A stretch of 64,000 nucleotides of DNA, taken from NCBI GenBank assembly GCA_965221835.1, contig OZ244916.1, positions 434,001 to 498,000 of the forward strand, written 5' to 3'. The notes below the pieces were generated by a model that was given only the letters and a program-made list of their open reading frames with translations, did not search any database and was not told the DNA's origin. Position 1 is the first letter of the stretch, and each line of letters starts with the position of its first letter. Positions 25,641-34,106 of this stretch are shown one piece after another. A program made the position numbers and the translations under genes. The stretch is from Persebacter sp965221835 (GTDB lineage: Bacteria > Pseudomonadota > Gammaproteobacteria > Tethybacterales > Persebacteraceae).

Positions 25641-27743
25641 TTGTCCAAATTGAATTGTATCCGATTGGTTGCGTTGTCGTGTGCGTGCGGCGCGGCTTAT
25701 GGCGCGGAACCGGGCGCGGACGGCGTGCAAGTGGAAGCGAATGAAATGCGCACAGATGCGGGCGGGGCGGTGCGTGCCGAAGGAAATGTGCGCGCTTGTT
25801 TTGACGGACATGTGTTGCATTCGGATATTTTGGAATATGACCGCCGCGCCGAATTGTTGCGCGTGCCGAACGATTTTTCTTTGCAATCGGCGGACGGACA
25901 ATACGAAGTGGACGGCAACGGATTGCGTTACGATTTGCGCGCGCAAACCGGCGAAGTGCAAAACGCCCGCGTAGCGGTCAACGACGAGTTGCGCGCATCG
26001 GGAGAAACATTGCATTTGCAAGACGGGCGTTTTCGCGTTGAACGGGTTGAAATGACGAGTTGCAAAGGCGAGACGCCGGATTGGGCTTTGTATGCCGATT
26101 CTATTGCGCAAGAAGAAAAAGATTTGCTGGTCGTGCGCGATGTGGTGTTGCGAGTTGCAGATTTGCCGGTGATGTATTTTCCGGTTTATTACGCCCGCAC
26201 CGGCAATCGTCAAAAACAAAGCGGATTTTTGGTGCCGGAATTTAAATACAATTCGGACGAAGGCGGCAACTTTCGGCAGCCGTATTATTTATTTTTGGCG
26301 GACAACTACGACGCAACTTTTACGCCCGAATGGTATCGCGAACACGGTTTTTTGTTTAACGGCGAATTTCGTTATTTGACCGCCGCCCATCGCGGGCGGA
26401 TAGATGTCGGCTGGGCGCCCGGCGGCGAATCGCGGGGGCGGCAACAATGGACGCACGAATGGCAAATCGCCGGCGGGCGTATTGAAATAGATGCCGAAGA
26501 TGTTTCGGATGATCGCTATTTCGGCGATTTTTCGGATGACAACGAAGTGCTGGCGAAACGGAATTTGCCCCGCAAAATCGCTGTTGAATATGCGCGCGGC
26601 GAATGGCAATTCGCGGGAAGATTTGAATCTTTTAAGACCATTAATTACACCGGTGCGCCGCCGCACGATTTGTTGCCGCAGGCGAATGCGCGATGGCGCG
26701 GACAGAAAGGCGCGTTTTTTTGGGATTCCGATTGGGAGTTTTCGCGTTTTGCGGCGAATGACCCGGCGCAGTTTGAGGGCGACCGCTGGTTGTGGCGCAC
26801 GGCAATTTCGCGGCGGCAGGATGTCGGCGGCGTAGCGGTGTATCCCGAAATCGGATTTCATGCGGCGCGTTATTCCGGAAAACGCGGCAATTTTTTGGAC
26901 GCACACGGCGCATTTCGGGAAATTAACGGAGACGCGCGATTTATTACGCCGTATTTTCTCGTACGCGGCGAATCGGGCGACCGCCCGCTGCCTGCCGAAA
27001 ACTGGACTTATCAGTTGCGCGCGGTTTACGCTTACGCCCCCGACCGCAAACAAGACAACGCGCCGGTATTTGACACCGTATTGCGGGAATTTACGACCGG
27101 CGGCATCTACGATTGGAATCGTTTTAGCGGCGGAGATCGCGCTGCCGATGCGAATGTGGCGGCGTACGGCGCGGATTTTCGCTGGCGCAATCCGCAAACG
27201 CACGCGCCGGGATTGGATTTGGAAATCGCGCAACGATATTATTTGCGCCGTCCGCGAGTCGTTTTGCCGGACGAAGATGACCCGCCGGAAAGCGGTTTTG
27301 CAAATTTGTTCGCGGCGTTGCGAGTGCATCTTAATCCGCGGTGGAAAATGGAAGGGGATGTTGAATGGAATCCGGCGGCGAAATCGTTTGAACGCGTTTA
27401 TGCCGATTTGCGCGCCGATTTCGGCGGCGGTTATTTGTTGCGCATCGGCGGATTGCGGGAAGACGGCGAAAGTATTGTGGCGGGCGGCGCGCTGCCCCTC
27501 GGCAAACGCGCCGAATTTGCGATGTTGACGCGCTATTTGTTGGACGATGACGAGTTTTCTAAATCGGATTTTTCGCTGGTATTTCGCGGCGAATGCGGTT
27601 GCTGGAGTGTGTTTTTGCGGGCGGGAAATTTGATTACCTCCGAATCGGGCACCAAAACTTCGTATTCGGTCGGCTTTGAATTTAAAGGATTGGGACGCGC
27701 CGGCAACAATCAATATCGGAAAATTCTTTCCGATTTAAGGTAA
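25641..27743 (+). CDS. lptD: LPS-assembly protein LptD
   Basis: A 700-residue outer-membrane protein that with LptE inserts lipopolysaccharide in the outer leaflet. It has a short signal-like N-terminus (LVALSCACGAAYGA), an OstA/LptD N-terminal beta-jellyroll (DGVQVEANEM...AEGNVRA), the first cysteine region TSCKGETPDW, then a large barrel with FPVYYARTGNRQKQSGFLVPE and the C-terminal ECGCWSVF cysteine pair. The start is probably TTG 25641. TATAAA lies 9 nt upstream, and the divergent amgK ATG is 18 nt away, so a leaderless message is plausible. surA and pdxA do not follow; ubiG does. Confidence 0.92.
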   Translation: MSKLNCIRLVALSCACGAAYGAEPGADGVQVEANEMRTDAGGAVRAEGNVRACFDGHVLHSDILEYDRRAELLRVPNDFSLQSADGQYEVDGNGLRYDLRAQTGEVQNARVAVNDELRASGETLHLQDGRFRVERVEMTSCKGETPDWALYADSIAQEEKDLLVVRDVVLRVADLPVMYFPVYYARTGNRQKQSGFLVPEFKYNSDEGGNFRQPYYLFLADNYDATFTPEWYREHGFLFNGEFRYLTAAHRGRIDVGWAPGGESRGRQQWTHEWQIAGGRIEIDAEDVSDDRYFGDFSDDNEVLAKRNLPRKIAVEYARGEWQFAGRFESFKTINYTGAPPHDLLPQANARWRGQKGAFFWDSDWEFSRFAANDPAQFEGDRWLWRTAISRRQDVGGVAVYPEIGFHAARYSGKRGNFLDAHGAFREINGDARFITPYFLVRGESGDRPLPAENWTYQLRAVYAYAPDRKQDNAPVFDTVLREFTTGGIYDWNRFSGGDRAADANVAAYGADFRWRNPQTHAPGLDLEIAQRYYLRRPRVVLPDEDDPPESGFANLFAALRVHLNPRWKMEGDVEWNPAAKSFERVYADLRADFGGGYLLRIGGLREDGESIVAGGALPLGKRAEFAMLTRYLLDDDEFSKSDFSLVFRGECGCWSVFLRAGNLITSESGTKTSYSVGFEFKGLGRAGNNQYRKILSDLR

Positions 27744-27753
27744 ATTAATCGCA

Positions 27754-28425
27754 ATGACGCAAGATTTTTTTGACCGGGGCGAATGGTGGCGCAAAGACGG
27801 CGCGTTTCGTTTGTTGCACGATATCAATCCGTTGCGGTTGCGGCTGATGCAAGAGGCGACGGGCGGCGTTGCCGGTAAACGGCTGCTGGATTTGGGTTGC
27901 GGCGGCGGTATTTTTGCCGAAGCGGCGGCACGGGCGGGCGCGAAAGTCACCGGTTGCGACATTTCGCCCGCCGCAATTGAAATCGCGAAAACGCATGCGG
28001 CGGAAAATCATATTGCCGTTTGCTATCGTGCGGGCGGGGCGGATTTGTCCGAATCCGGGCAATACGATGCGGTGTCGTGTTTGGAAATGTTGGAACACGC
28101 CGATGATCCGGCGGGCGCGGTTGCAGATGCGGCGGCAATGCTGAAACCCGGCGGAATCGCGCTTTTTTCCACGATAAATCGCACGCCGCGCGCTTTTGCG
28201 ATGATTGTGGTCGGGCTGGAATGTGTCTTGAAAATTCTCCCGCACGGCACGCACGATTACAAAAAATTCATTACTCCGCGCGAGTTGGCGGAAATGTGCG
28301 GGGCGTGCGGTTTGTCGGTGCGGCGCGTTTGCGGAATGCATTATTCATTTTTCGGGCGGCGTTATTTTTTGCGCGAAAACGATACGGCGGTCAATTATTT
28401 TCTCGCGGCGCAAAGGCGGATATGA
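27754..28425 (+). CDS. ubiG: Ubiquinone biosynthesis O-methyltransferase
   Basis: A 223-residue class I SAM methyltransferase. The start FFDRGEWWRKDGAFRLLHDINPLR is the UbiG signature; motif I is LLDLGCGGG, with CDIS for motif II and EMLEHADDP further on. It performs both O-methylations in ubiquinone synthesis. It lies 10 nt after lptD, and its stop overlaps the gph ATG (ATGA), the same ubiG-gph pairing found in many Gammaproteobacteria. Confidence 0.94.
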   Translation: MTQDFFDRGEWWRKDGAFRLLHDINPLRLRLMQEATGGVAGKRLLDLGCGGGIFAEAAARAGAKVTGCDISPAAIEIAKTHAAENHIAVCYRAGGADLSESGQYDAVSCLEMLEHADDPAGAVADAAAMLKPGGIALFSTINRTPRAFAMIVVGLECVLKILPHGTHDYKKFITPRELAEMCGACGLSVRRVCGMHYSFFGRRYFLRENDTAVNYFLAAQRRI

Positions 28426-29132
28426 AATCGCGCGCCGTTTTGTGGGATTTTGACGGTACGCTTGCGCATACCGCGCCCGATATGGTGGCGGCTTTGCATC
28501 AATGGCAGGCGGTGCGCAACCAAAAACCGGTGGATTATGAAATCGCCCGCATGTGCGTTTCAGGCGGTGCGCGCGCGCTTTTGCGGGCGGCGGGAATGGA
28601 AGAATCCGACCCGATGTACGACGGTGCGCGCGAAGATTTTCTCGCACGATACGAGGCGGGCGGTTATCGGCGGACGGTTTTATTTTCCGGCGCAACAGAA
28701 ACGCTGCGCATATTAAATCGCGAAGGATGGAAATGGGGCGTGGTGACCAACAAACCGCGCCGTTATTTCGCGCCTATTGCGTCCGTTTTGGGAATGGAAA
28801 CGAATCCGGAAATTGATTTGCCGGCAAACGCCCCGCCGAAAGCGGCGGTACTTGTCGCCGGCGATGATCATGCGCAATCCAAACCGTCGCCGGCGCCGCT
28901 ATTACTCGCTGCGCAAGTGGCGGAAGTGCCGCCGAATCAATGCATTTATATCGGCGATGACCGGCGCGATGCCGAAGCCGCACACGCTGCGGAAATGCCG
29001 TTTATTCTGGCGGGATGGGGATATTGGGCGGCGGCGGATTGGAAAAATGCGCCCGCCGCCGCCGCAATCGCCTCTTCGCCGTCTTGCATTGTTCCGTTAG
29101 CGCGAATGCTGGCGGCGGATTTTGTATCTTAA
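28422..29132 (+). CDS. gph: Phosphoglycolate phosphatase (HAD family)
   Basis: 236 residues of HAD fold: motif I WDFDGTLAHTAPD, motif II about ATETLRIL, motif III lysine with KPSPAPLLLAA, and motif IV YIGDDRRDAEAA. It would dephosphorylate 2-phosphoglycolate formed during DNA repair. It is coupled to ubiG by a 4-nt overlap. The frame is open upstream within ubiG, but ATG 28422 is the family start. Two copies of a terminator hairpin follow in the repeat region downstream. Confidence 0.88.
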   Translation: MKSRAVLWDFDGTLAHTAPDMVAALHQWQAVRNQKPVDYEIARMCVSGGARALLRAAGMEESDPMYDGAREDFLARYEAGGYRRTVLFSGATETLRILNREGWKWGVVTNKPRRYFAPIASVLGMETNPEIDLPANAPPKAAVLVAGDDHAQSKPSPAPLLLAAQVAEVPPNQCIYIGDDRRDAEAAHAAEMPFILAGWGYWAAADWKNAPAAAAIASSPSCIVPLARMLAADFVS

Positions 29133-29330
29133 AATTTTGCGCGATTTGCGATTTGCGAAATTTTCGCGATTTTCGTAATTTGCCAGATTTACGCGATTTT
29201 CTAAATGTGCGCAATTTACGCAATTCGCCCGATTTTCGCGATTTTCTAAATGTGCGCGATTTTCGCAATTCGCCCGATTTTCGCAATTTACACAATTTTC
29301 GCAATGTGCGGGATTCGCCCGATTTATGCC

Positions 29331-29351
29331 GCCGATTCTGGCAATTTTTTT
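29331..29351 (+). terminator. Terminator hairpin, upstream duplicate copy
   Basis: GCCG-ATTC-TGGC followed by AATTTTTTT, a slightly degraded copy of the hairpin at 29559-29579. It lies in the unit duplicated downstream of gph. Confidence 0.5.
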
Positions 29352-29558
29352 ATGGTTATTTTTCGCAGTTTTCGCAATTTGCAGATTTACGCTATTTTCT
29401 CAATGTGCCAAATTTTCGTAATTTTCTAAATGTGCGCGATTTTCGCAATTTGCCCGATTTACGCAATTTTCGCGATTCGCCCGATTTTATAAATGTGCGC
29501 AATTTTCGTAATTTTCGCGATTTTCTAAATGTGCCCGATTTTCGCAATTTACACCGCC

Positions 29559-29579
29559 GCCGATTCCGGCAATTTTTTT
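29559..29579 (+). terminator. Rho-independent terminator downstream of gph
   Basis: GCCG-ATTC-CGGC stem-loop followed by AATTTTTTT, ending 4 nt before the proC stop codon on the other strand. The stem is short (4 bp), so strength is uncertain. Confidence 0.5.
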
Positions 29580-29583
29580 ATGA

Positions 29584-30390
29584 TTATTTTTCGGGGGTGT
29601 TTAGTTGTGCGGCGATTTCTTTTACGCGATTGTCGGCGGCGCGCATGGCGGCGCGGACGATTTGCGGATATTTTTGCGATTCCATTTTCAATATCGCCTG
29701 TTCGGTTGCGCCGCCTTTAACCGCTACGGCACGGCGCAAACGGGCGGGCGATTCTTGTTGCAAACATAACATTTTTCCGCCGCCGCGCAATGTTTGCGAT
29801 ACAAGAATTCGGGCTTGTGCGGGCGAAAATCCCGCCGAATGCGCTTCCGCTTCCATCGCTTCGGCGAGATAATAGAGATATGCCGGTCCGCAACCGGAAA
29901 TTGCCGTGGCGGCTTGCAACATTGATTCGTTTTGCACCCACAGCACTTCGCCCGCTGCCGAAAATAACGGATTAATTTTTTCGCGGATTGTGTCGGCGGC
30001 GGCGGTGTAGCACACCGTCATTCCGGCGCAAACGGCGAGGGGCGTATTGGGCATCGCGCGAATTAGATAGCGCGGCGAAAACGGCAGCGATTGCGCAACG
30101 GCGGACAAGGAAATACCGGCGGCGACGCTGACGACAATCGCGTTTTGCGGCGCGATTGTTTGACAAGCGGCGCGAATGTCGGCGGGTTTGACCGATAAAA
30201 TTAGTATGTCCGCATCGTCCGGCAACTCGGCGGGGGCGGCGACAGCATTGACCGAAAAGTTGTTTTGCAGGGCGCGGCGTTTTTCTGCGTTGCGGTCGGC
30301 AACTGCGATTTCTTCGGCGCGATTTGCGGCGCGCATTCCGGCGATAATTGCCGCTGTCATGTGTCCGCCGCCGACAAAAGCGATTTTCAT
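29584..30390 (-). CDS. proC: Pyrroline-5-carboxylate reductase
   Basis: A 268-residue enzyme making proline from pyrroline-5-carboxylate with NAD(P)H. It has an N-terminal Rossmann motif (MKIAFVGGGHMTAAIIAG), ILSVKP, IRAMPNTP and the C-terminal signature GPAYLYYLAEAM with KGGATEQAI. ATG overlaps the yggS stop (ATGA). The yggS-proC pair divergent from pilT is common in Gammaproteobacteria. Its stop codon lies in a duplicated repeat segment. Confidence 0.94.
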   Translation of the reverse strand: MKIAFVGGGHMTAAIIAGMRAANRAEEIAVADRNAEKRRALQNNFSVNAVAAPAELPDDADILILSVKPADIRAACQTIAPQNAIVVSVAAGISLSAVAQSLPFSPRYLIRAMPNTPLAVCAGMTVCYTAAADTIREKINPLFSAAGEVLWVQNESMLQAATAISGCGPAYLYYLAEAMEAEAHSAGFSPAQARILVSQTLRGGGKMLCLQQESPARLRRAVAVKGGATEQAILKMESQKYPQIVRAAMRAADNRVKEIAAQLNTPEK

Positions 30391-31067
30391 CGCGCGCCAA
30401 AAATCGCCCTGCCGATGCGGATGTGAGTCGCGCCTTCGGCAATTGCGTCTGCAAAATCGTCACTCATTCCCATAGAAAGCGAATCTAACGGCGCGCCGCA
30501 TTTTTGTTGAATATCATCGCGCAACATCGCCATCGCTTTGTAGGGCGCCCGCCGGTCTTTGTCGCGCGGACGGGGAATCGCCATCAGCCCGCGCAAATGC
30601 AATTCGGGAAGGCGGAGCGCTTCTCGCGCCAGCGCGGGCACTTCTTCGGGCATCGCGCCGCTTTTGGATTTTTCGCGGTCAATGTTTACTTGCAGGCAAA
30701 TTTGCAGCGGCGGCATGCCTTTTCTGAACGCCGCCAGCCGCCGCATCAGCGCGCCGTTATCCACCGTATGCACCCAATGAAAATGATGCGCGGCGTCTCG
30801 CGCTTTGTTTTTTTGCAGTCGCCCGATAAAATGAAATATAATCGGCAAATCAGATAAATGCGGAATTTTGTTGACACTTTCTTGAATATAGTTTTCGGCA
30901 ATGTTATGTACGCCGGCGGCGACTGCGGCGCGGATTTTTTCTGCCGCAAAAGTTTTGCCGACAGCGATAAGCGTAACGGAGTCGGGAGTCCGTCCGGCGG
31001 CTTGACAGGCGAGGCGAATTTTGGTTTGCAGCGATGCGATATTGCGGGCGACTTCCGAATCGGGCAT
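30387..31067 (-). CDS. yggS: YggS-family pyridoxal-5'-phosphate homeostasis protein
   Basis: A 226-residue, single-domain PLP-binding protein of alanine-racemase-like TIM-barrel fold. It has AVGKTFAAEKIRAAV (PLP lysine), GVHNIAENYIQE, FHFIGRLQKNKA, LSMGMSDDFADAI and THIRIGRAIFG. It buffers free PLP and affects amino-acid pools. ATG 31067 is selected because it lies exactly 6 nt after TATAAT and matches the family start; the frame is open further upstream. It shares overlapping -10 boxes with the divergent pilT. Confidence 0.93.
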   Translation of the reverse strand: MPDSEVARNIASLQTKIRLACQAAGRTPDSVTLIAVGKTFAAEKIRAAVAAGVHNIAENYIQESVNKIPHLSDLPIIFHFIGRLQKNKARDAAHHFHWVHTVDNGALMRRLAAFRKGMPPLQICLQVNIDREKSKSGAMPEEVPALAREALRLPELHLRGLMAIPRPRDKDRRAPYKAMAMLRDDIQQKCGAPLDSLSMGMSDDFADAIAEGATHIRIGRAIFGAR

Positions 31068-31073
31068 TCTTTT

Positions 31074-31081
31074 ATTATAAT
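31074..31081. promoter_or_regulatory. Overlapping divergent -10 boxes of yggS and pilT
   Basis: The palindrome ATTATAAT gives TATAAT on the minus strand (31074-31079, 6 nt from the yggS ATG) and TATAAT on the plus strand (31076-31081, about 72 nt from the pilT ATG). Polymerase binding in one direction would exclude the other. Confidence 0.5.
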
Positions 31082-31153
31082 GGCAAAAGAGGGGATTCGT
31101 TTGATGGCAAACGGACGCTTTTTGTTTCATACCAAAAAAAAGGAAAACTACCA

Positions 31154-32215
31154 ATGAGTGAGAGCAAAGTACCGACAATAGTAGAGTTGCTGGATTTTAC
31201 CGCCGAAAATGATGTTTCGGATTTGCATATATCCAGCGGATTGCCGCCGATGGTGCGCATTAGCGGCGACATTGAAAAATTGGACTCGCCGGCGTTGTCC
31301 GCCGAAGATGTGATGAAAATGGTGGAGGATATTACCGCCGAAATGCCGCAATATTTTGAGCAATTCAAAGAAACCGGCGATTCGGATTTGTCATATCAGC
31401 ACGGCACAAAGGCGCGTTTTCGTGTCAATCTTTTCAAACAAACGCGCGGACCGGGCATTATTTGCCGGACAATTCCCACGCGGATTCTCAGTTTGGCAGA
31501 ATTGAAAGCGCCCGAAAGTTTTAAGACGATTTCCAATCAGCCGCGCGGTATTGTGCTGGTTACCGGTCCCACCGGTTCGGGTAAATCCACGACTCTGGCG
31601 GCGATGATCAACGAAATTAATCTGACGAAAAAAGAACATATTCTGACGGTTGAAGATCCGGTGGAGTTTGTGCATCAGCCCAAAGAATCGCTAATTAACC
31701 AGCGTGAAGTCGGTGCGCACACCAGAAGTTTCGCCTCCGCATTGCGCGGTGCGTTGCGCGAAGATCCGGACATTATTCTTGTCGGTGAGATGCGCGACCC
31801 GGAAACCATCGGTTTGGCATTGACGGCGGCGGAAACTGGACACCTTGTTTTCGGCACGCTGCATACGAGTTCTGCGGCGAAAACCGTCGACCGCGTTGTG
31901 GATGTTTTTCCGGCGGCGGAAAAGGAGATGATTCGCGCGATGTTGTCCGAAAGTTTGCGCGCCGTCATTTCGCAGACGCTGCTCAAAAAAGTGGGCGGCG
32001 GACGAGTCGCGGCGCACGAAATTATGATTGCAACGCCGCCGATACGAAATCTTATCCGCGAAAATAAAATCCCGCAAATGTATTCCGCCATCCAAACCGG
32101 AATGCAATCCGGGATGCAGACCCTTGACCAGTGCCTCAAAAATCTTTTGGAAACAAATACAATTACCAAAGAAGAGGCGATGCGCGTGGCGGTGAAAAAG
32201 GACGATTTCAAATAA
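31154..32215 (+). CDS. pilT: Type IV pilus retraction ATPase PilT
   Basis: A 353-residue secretion-type ATPase. Walker A is GPTGSGKST (138-146). Asp-box and Walker B region ALREDPDIILVGEMRD and His box GHLVFGTLHTSSA follow, then the PilT-specific tail region AAHEIMIATPPIRNLIRE. It depolymerises pili to drive twitching and DNA uptake. The first residue is ATG 31154 with an AGGA SD; the leader is about 65 nt. No pilus structural genes are in the window. The N-terminus DFTAENDVSDLHISSG fits PilT rather than PilU. Confidence 0.94.
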   Translation: MSESKVPTIVELLDFTAENDVSDLHISSGLPPMVRISGDIEKLDSPALSAEDVMKMVEDITAEMPQYFEQFKETGDSDLSYQHGTKARFRVNLFKQTRGPGIICRTIPTRILSLAELKAPESFKTISNQPRGIVLVTGPTGSGKSTTLAAMINEINLTKKEHILTVEDPVEFVHQPKESLINQREVGAHTRSFASALRGALREDPDIILVGEMRDPETIGLALTAAETGHLVFGTLHTSSAAKTVDRVVDVFPAAEKEMIRAMLSESLRAVISQTLLKKVGGGRVAAHEIMIATPPIRNLIRENKIPQMYSAIQTGMQSGMQTLDQCLKNLLETNTITKEEAMRVAVKKDDFK

Positions 32216-32236
32216 AAATCGCCGCCGCGCCGGTTT

Positions 32237-33001
32237 TTACGGGGCGGGAAGTTGCAGCCATTTTGCGAGACGCGCGTTCCGGTCGGAACCGTGTCGCTGG
32301 TCGGTTATCGTAATTTTTTTTTCGTCACAAACCCGCGCGAGGGCGCGGCGTATGGACGATTCGGCATTGTTGTTTTCGCTGATGTGTGCGGCGACGACAT
32401 GCCGCAAAAGGGGACTTTCAACCGATTTTACAAGTGCCGCCGCCGCGCCGTTTTCCAAATGTCCGTATTTTCCGCGAATGCGTTCTTTGATGCGTGCGGG
32501 ATATCGCCGGTTGGCAGCGAGAATTTTCGCATCGTAATTGCATTCCACGACCAGCGCCTCCAAATTTTGGCAGGCATTTCGCACCGCGCTGGTAATATGT
32601 CCGAGATCGGTGAAAATTCCCAGACGCCCGTTAAATACGAATTGCACCGGTTCTTCGGCATCGTGCGGGACGGTAATCGGAAAAATATCCATATCGCCGA
32701 TGTGAAACGGCGTGCCGGATTTAATAGTTTGCGCGCCGTTAAAATTTAACGCCCGGGCGGTGCCCGCGGTCATGTATATCGCGATTCCGTCCGCCGCCAG
32801 CGATTCGACCGCCGCGCTGTGATCGCGGTGTTCGTGTCCGATTAAGACGGCATCAATTTCGCGCGGGTTGACAAAATAACGCCCGAGTCGGCGGCGTAAT
32901 TCGGACGGCGAAAAACCGCATTCCACCAGCAAAGTGGTCGCACGATGCTCCACAAGAAAGGCGTTGCCGCGCGATCCGCTCCCCAGACAGCAGAAACGCA
33001 C
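32237..33001 (-). CDS. MBL-fold metallo-hydrolase, YycJ/WalJ-like
   Basis: A 254-residue metallo-beta-lactamase fold protein: MRFCCLGSGSRGNAFLVE, metal motif GHEHRDHSA (HxHxDH), then VPHDAEEP, FTDLGH and AAHISENNN. This set matches the YycJ/WalJ group of predicted nucleases or phosphodiesterases; the substrate is not known. The start is GTG 33001, 4 nt after the bamC stop with no SD, so translation may be coupled to bamC. It is last in dapA-bamC-MBL. Confidence 0.83.
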   Translation of the reverse strand: MRFCCLGSGSRGNAFLVEHRATTLLVECGFSPSELRRRLGRYFVNPREIDAVLIGHEHRDHSAAVESLAADGIAIYMTAGTARALNFNGAQTIKSGTPFHIGDMDIFPITVPHDAEEPVQFVFNGRLGIFTDLGHITSAVRNACQNLEALVVECNYDAKILAANRRYPARIKERIRGKYGHLENGAAAALVKSVESPLLRHVVAAHISENNNAESSIRRALARVCDEKKITITDQRHGSDRNARLAKWLQLPAP

Positions 33002-33005
33002 GGAT

Positions 33006-34106
33006 TTAAGGCAAATTAATGGATAATAATTCCAACAGGACGGATTGCTGCAGTTCGGTCAATTCTCCCTTGTCATCTGCGGCGGCGACGGTGACGGCGG
33101 TGAGATTGTCGTTTTCGGCGGACAAAGTCAGTTTGATGTCGCGGAAAACCGGTTTTTCTTCGCCGAAGAGTTTGTTGAAAATGTTTGTTTCCGCCTGTCC
33201 GAAAATTTTCTGGCTTTCCGGTCCGCCGGAATGACGGATGTAATAGGCGAGTTCTACATGATCTTGGTCTTCTATCGTAAAGCCGCCGCGATCCAGACCG
33301 ATTCGCACCAACTGCCACGATTCGGCGGAGGGTTTTTTGATGTGCAGCACGGTTTGCGAAAGTTCGTAATCGCGTTCTTCTTCGGCGTCTTCAATTTCTT
33401 CGGCAAACGCCGCCGGTTGCGATTCTTCGGGGATGTCGGCGGCAAAAATCATCATCCGCCGCAACATTTCGGTTTCTAACTGCGAATCTGCCGGCAGCGG
33501 AGAATAGCCCGAAAACAAGCCCTCGCGGTCAAACTTTGCGGAAATATGGCGGTGCGAAATAAAAATGGAACTATTTTCGTCCGTGCCTTCCACGCGCAAA
33601 ACGAATTTGTCGCGTTCGCCGCTGTCGCGAACGCGGTTAAGAAAATCGTCCAAAAAAGACGCGAGTCCGACGGAACCGTGCGGCTGTCTCAAATCCAGCC
33701 AATCGGTTTCCATCGTGCCGGTTTCGGGATCTTCGCGGACAAGCGGAAAATCCAGTTCGCCCCAAAATTGTTGCGCGAGATTCCACGCGTTGTCGGGGGA
33801 GATGTCCAAATCTATCCAACGCAAATTGCCTTCGCGGCGATAATAAACTTTGCGCGCGTTTTCCAATTCAATTTCGTCCGGTTGTTCCACAGACGGCACG
33901 GCTTGTATGCGATATTCGCTCAGCAGTTGCGCGCCGCTTCTTTCTTTTTCGGCAATGATAATATCCGGCGGATATTGCAAGTCGACAGATTCTTGATAAT
34001 CTTCGCGCTGATAATCAATTTGACGACCGTCTATAATATCCTGAATTTTTGAGTTGCCGCAACCGGCGAGCAGGGTGAATGAAAATAATAAAACTATGCC
34101 GCGCAT
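33006..34106 (-). CDS. bamC: Outer membrane protein assembly factor BamC (lipoprotein)
   Basis: 366 residues with a lipoprotein signal, FSFTLLAGC, placing the acylated cysteine at about residue 16. The following unstructured linker and two helix-grip domains (around WIDLDISPDNAWNLAQQFW and LHIKKPSAESWQLVRIGLDRGGFTIED) match BamC/NlpB, a periplasmic lipoprotein of the BAM complex. Its ATG overlaps the dapA stop (TAATG), the classic gammaproteobacterial dapA-bamC order. An AAGGAG lies inside the end of dapA. Confidence 0.9.
   Translation of the reverse strand: MRGIVLLFSFTLLAGCGNSKIQDIIDGRQIDYQREDYQESVDLQYPPDIIIAEKERSGAQLLSEYRIQAVPSVEQPDEIELENARKVYYRREGNLRWIDLDISPDNAWNLAQQFWGELDFPLVREDPETGTMETDWLDLRQPHGSVGLASFLDDFLNRVRDSGERDKFVLRVEGTDENSSIFISHRHISAKFDREGLFSGYSPLPADSQLETEMLRRMMIFAADIPEESQPAAFAEEIEDAEEERDYELSQTVLHIKKPSAESWQLVRIGLDRGGFTIEDQDHVELAYYIRHSGGPESQKIFGQAETNIFNKLFGEEKPVFRDIKLTLSAENDNLTAVTVAAADDKGELTELQQSVLLELLSINLP

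Larger units (their letters stand above)
29136..29592. repeat. 9-bp periodic minisatellite in a duplicated block of about 228 bp
   Basis: Between gph and the convergent proC the sequence runs in 9-nt words such as GATTTTCGC, AATTTACGC, AATTCGCCC and AATGTGCGC. Two blocks (about 29140-29330 and 29360-29558) are each closed by a near-identical segment GCCGATT(C/T)... followed by AATTTTTTTATG. That segment is repeated 228 bp apart. The second copy includes the stop codon of proC. Because the period is a multiple of three, long open frames appear on both strands; none looks like a real gene. Confidence 0.85.

Noticed and set aside
29015..29872. 285-codon plus-strand frame of Asn/Asp-Phe-Arg triplets
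   Set aside because: It starts inside gph in another frame and ends antisense to proC; its openness is explained by the 9-bp repeat, and the minus strand is open too.
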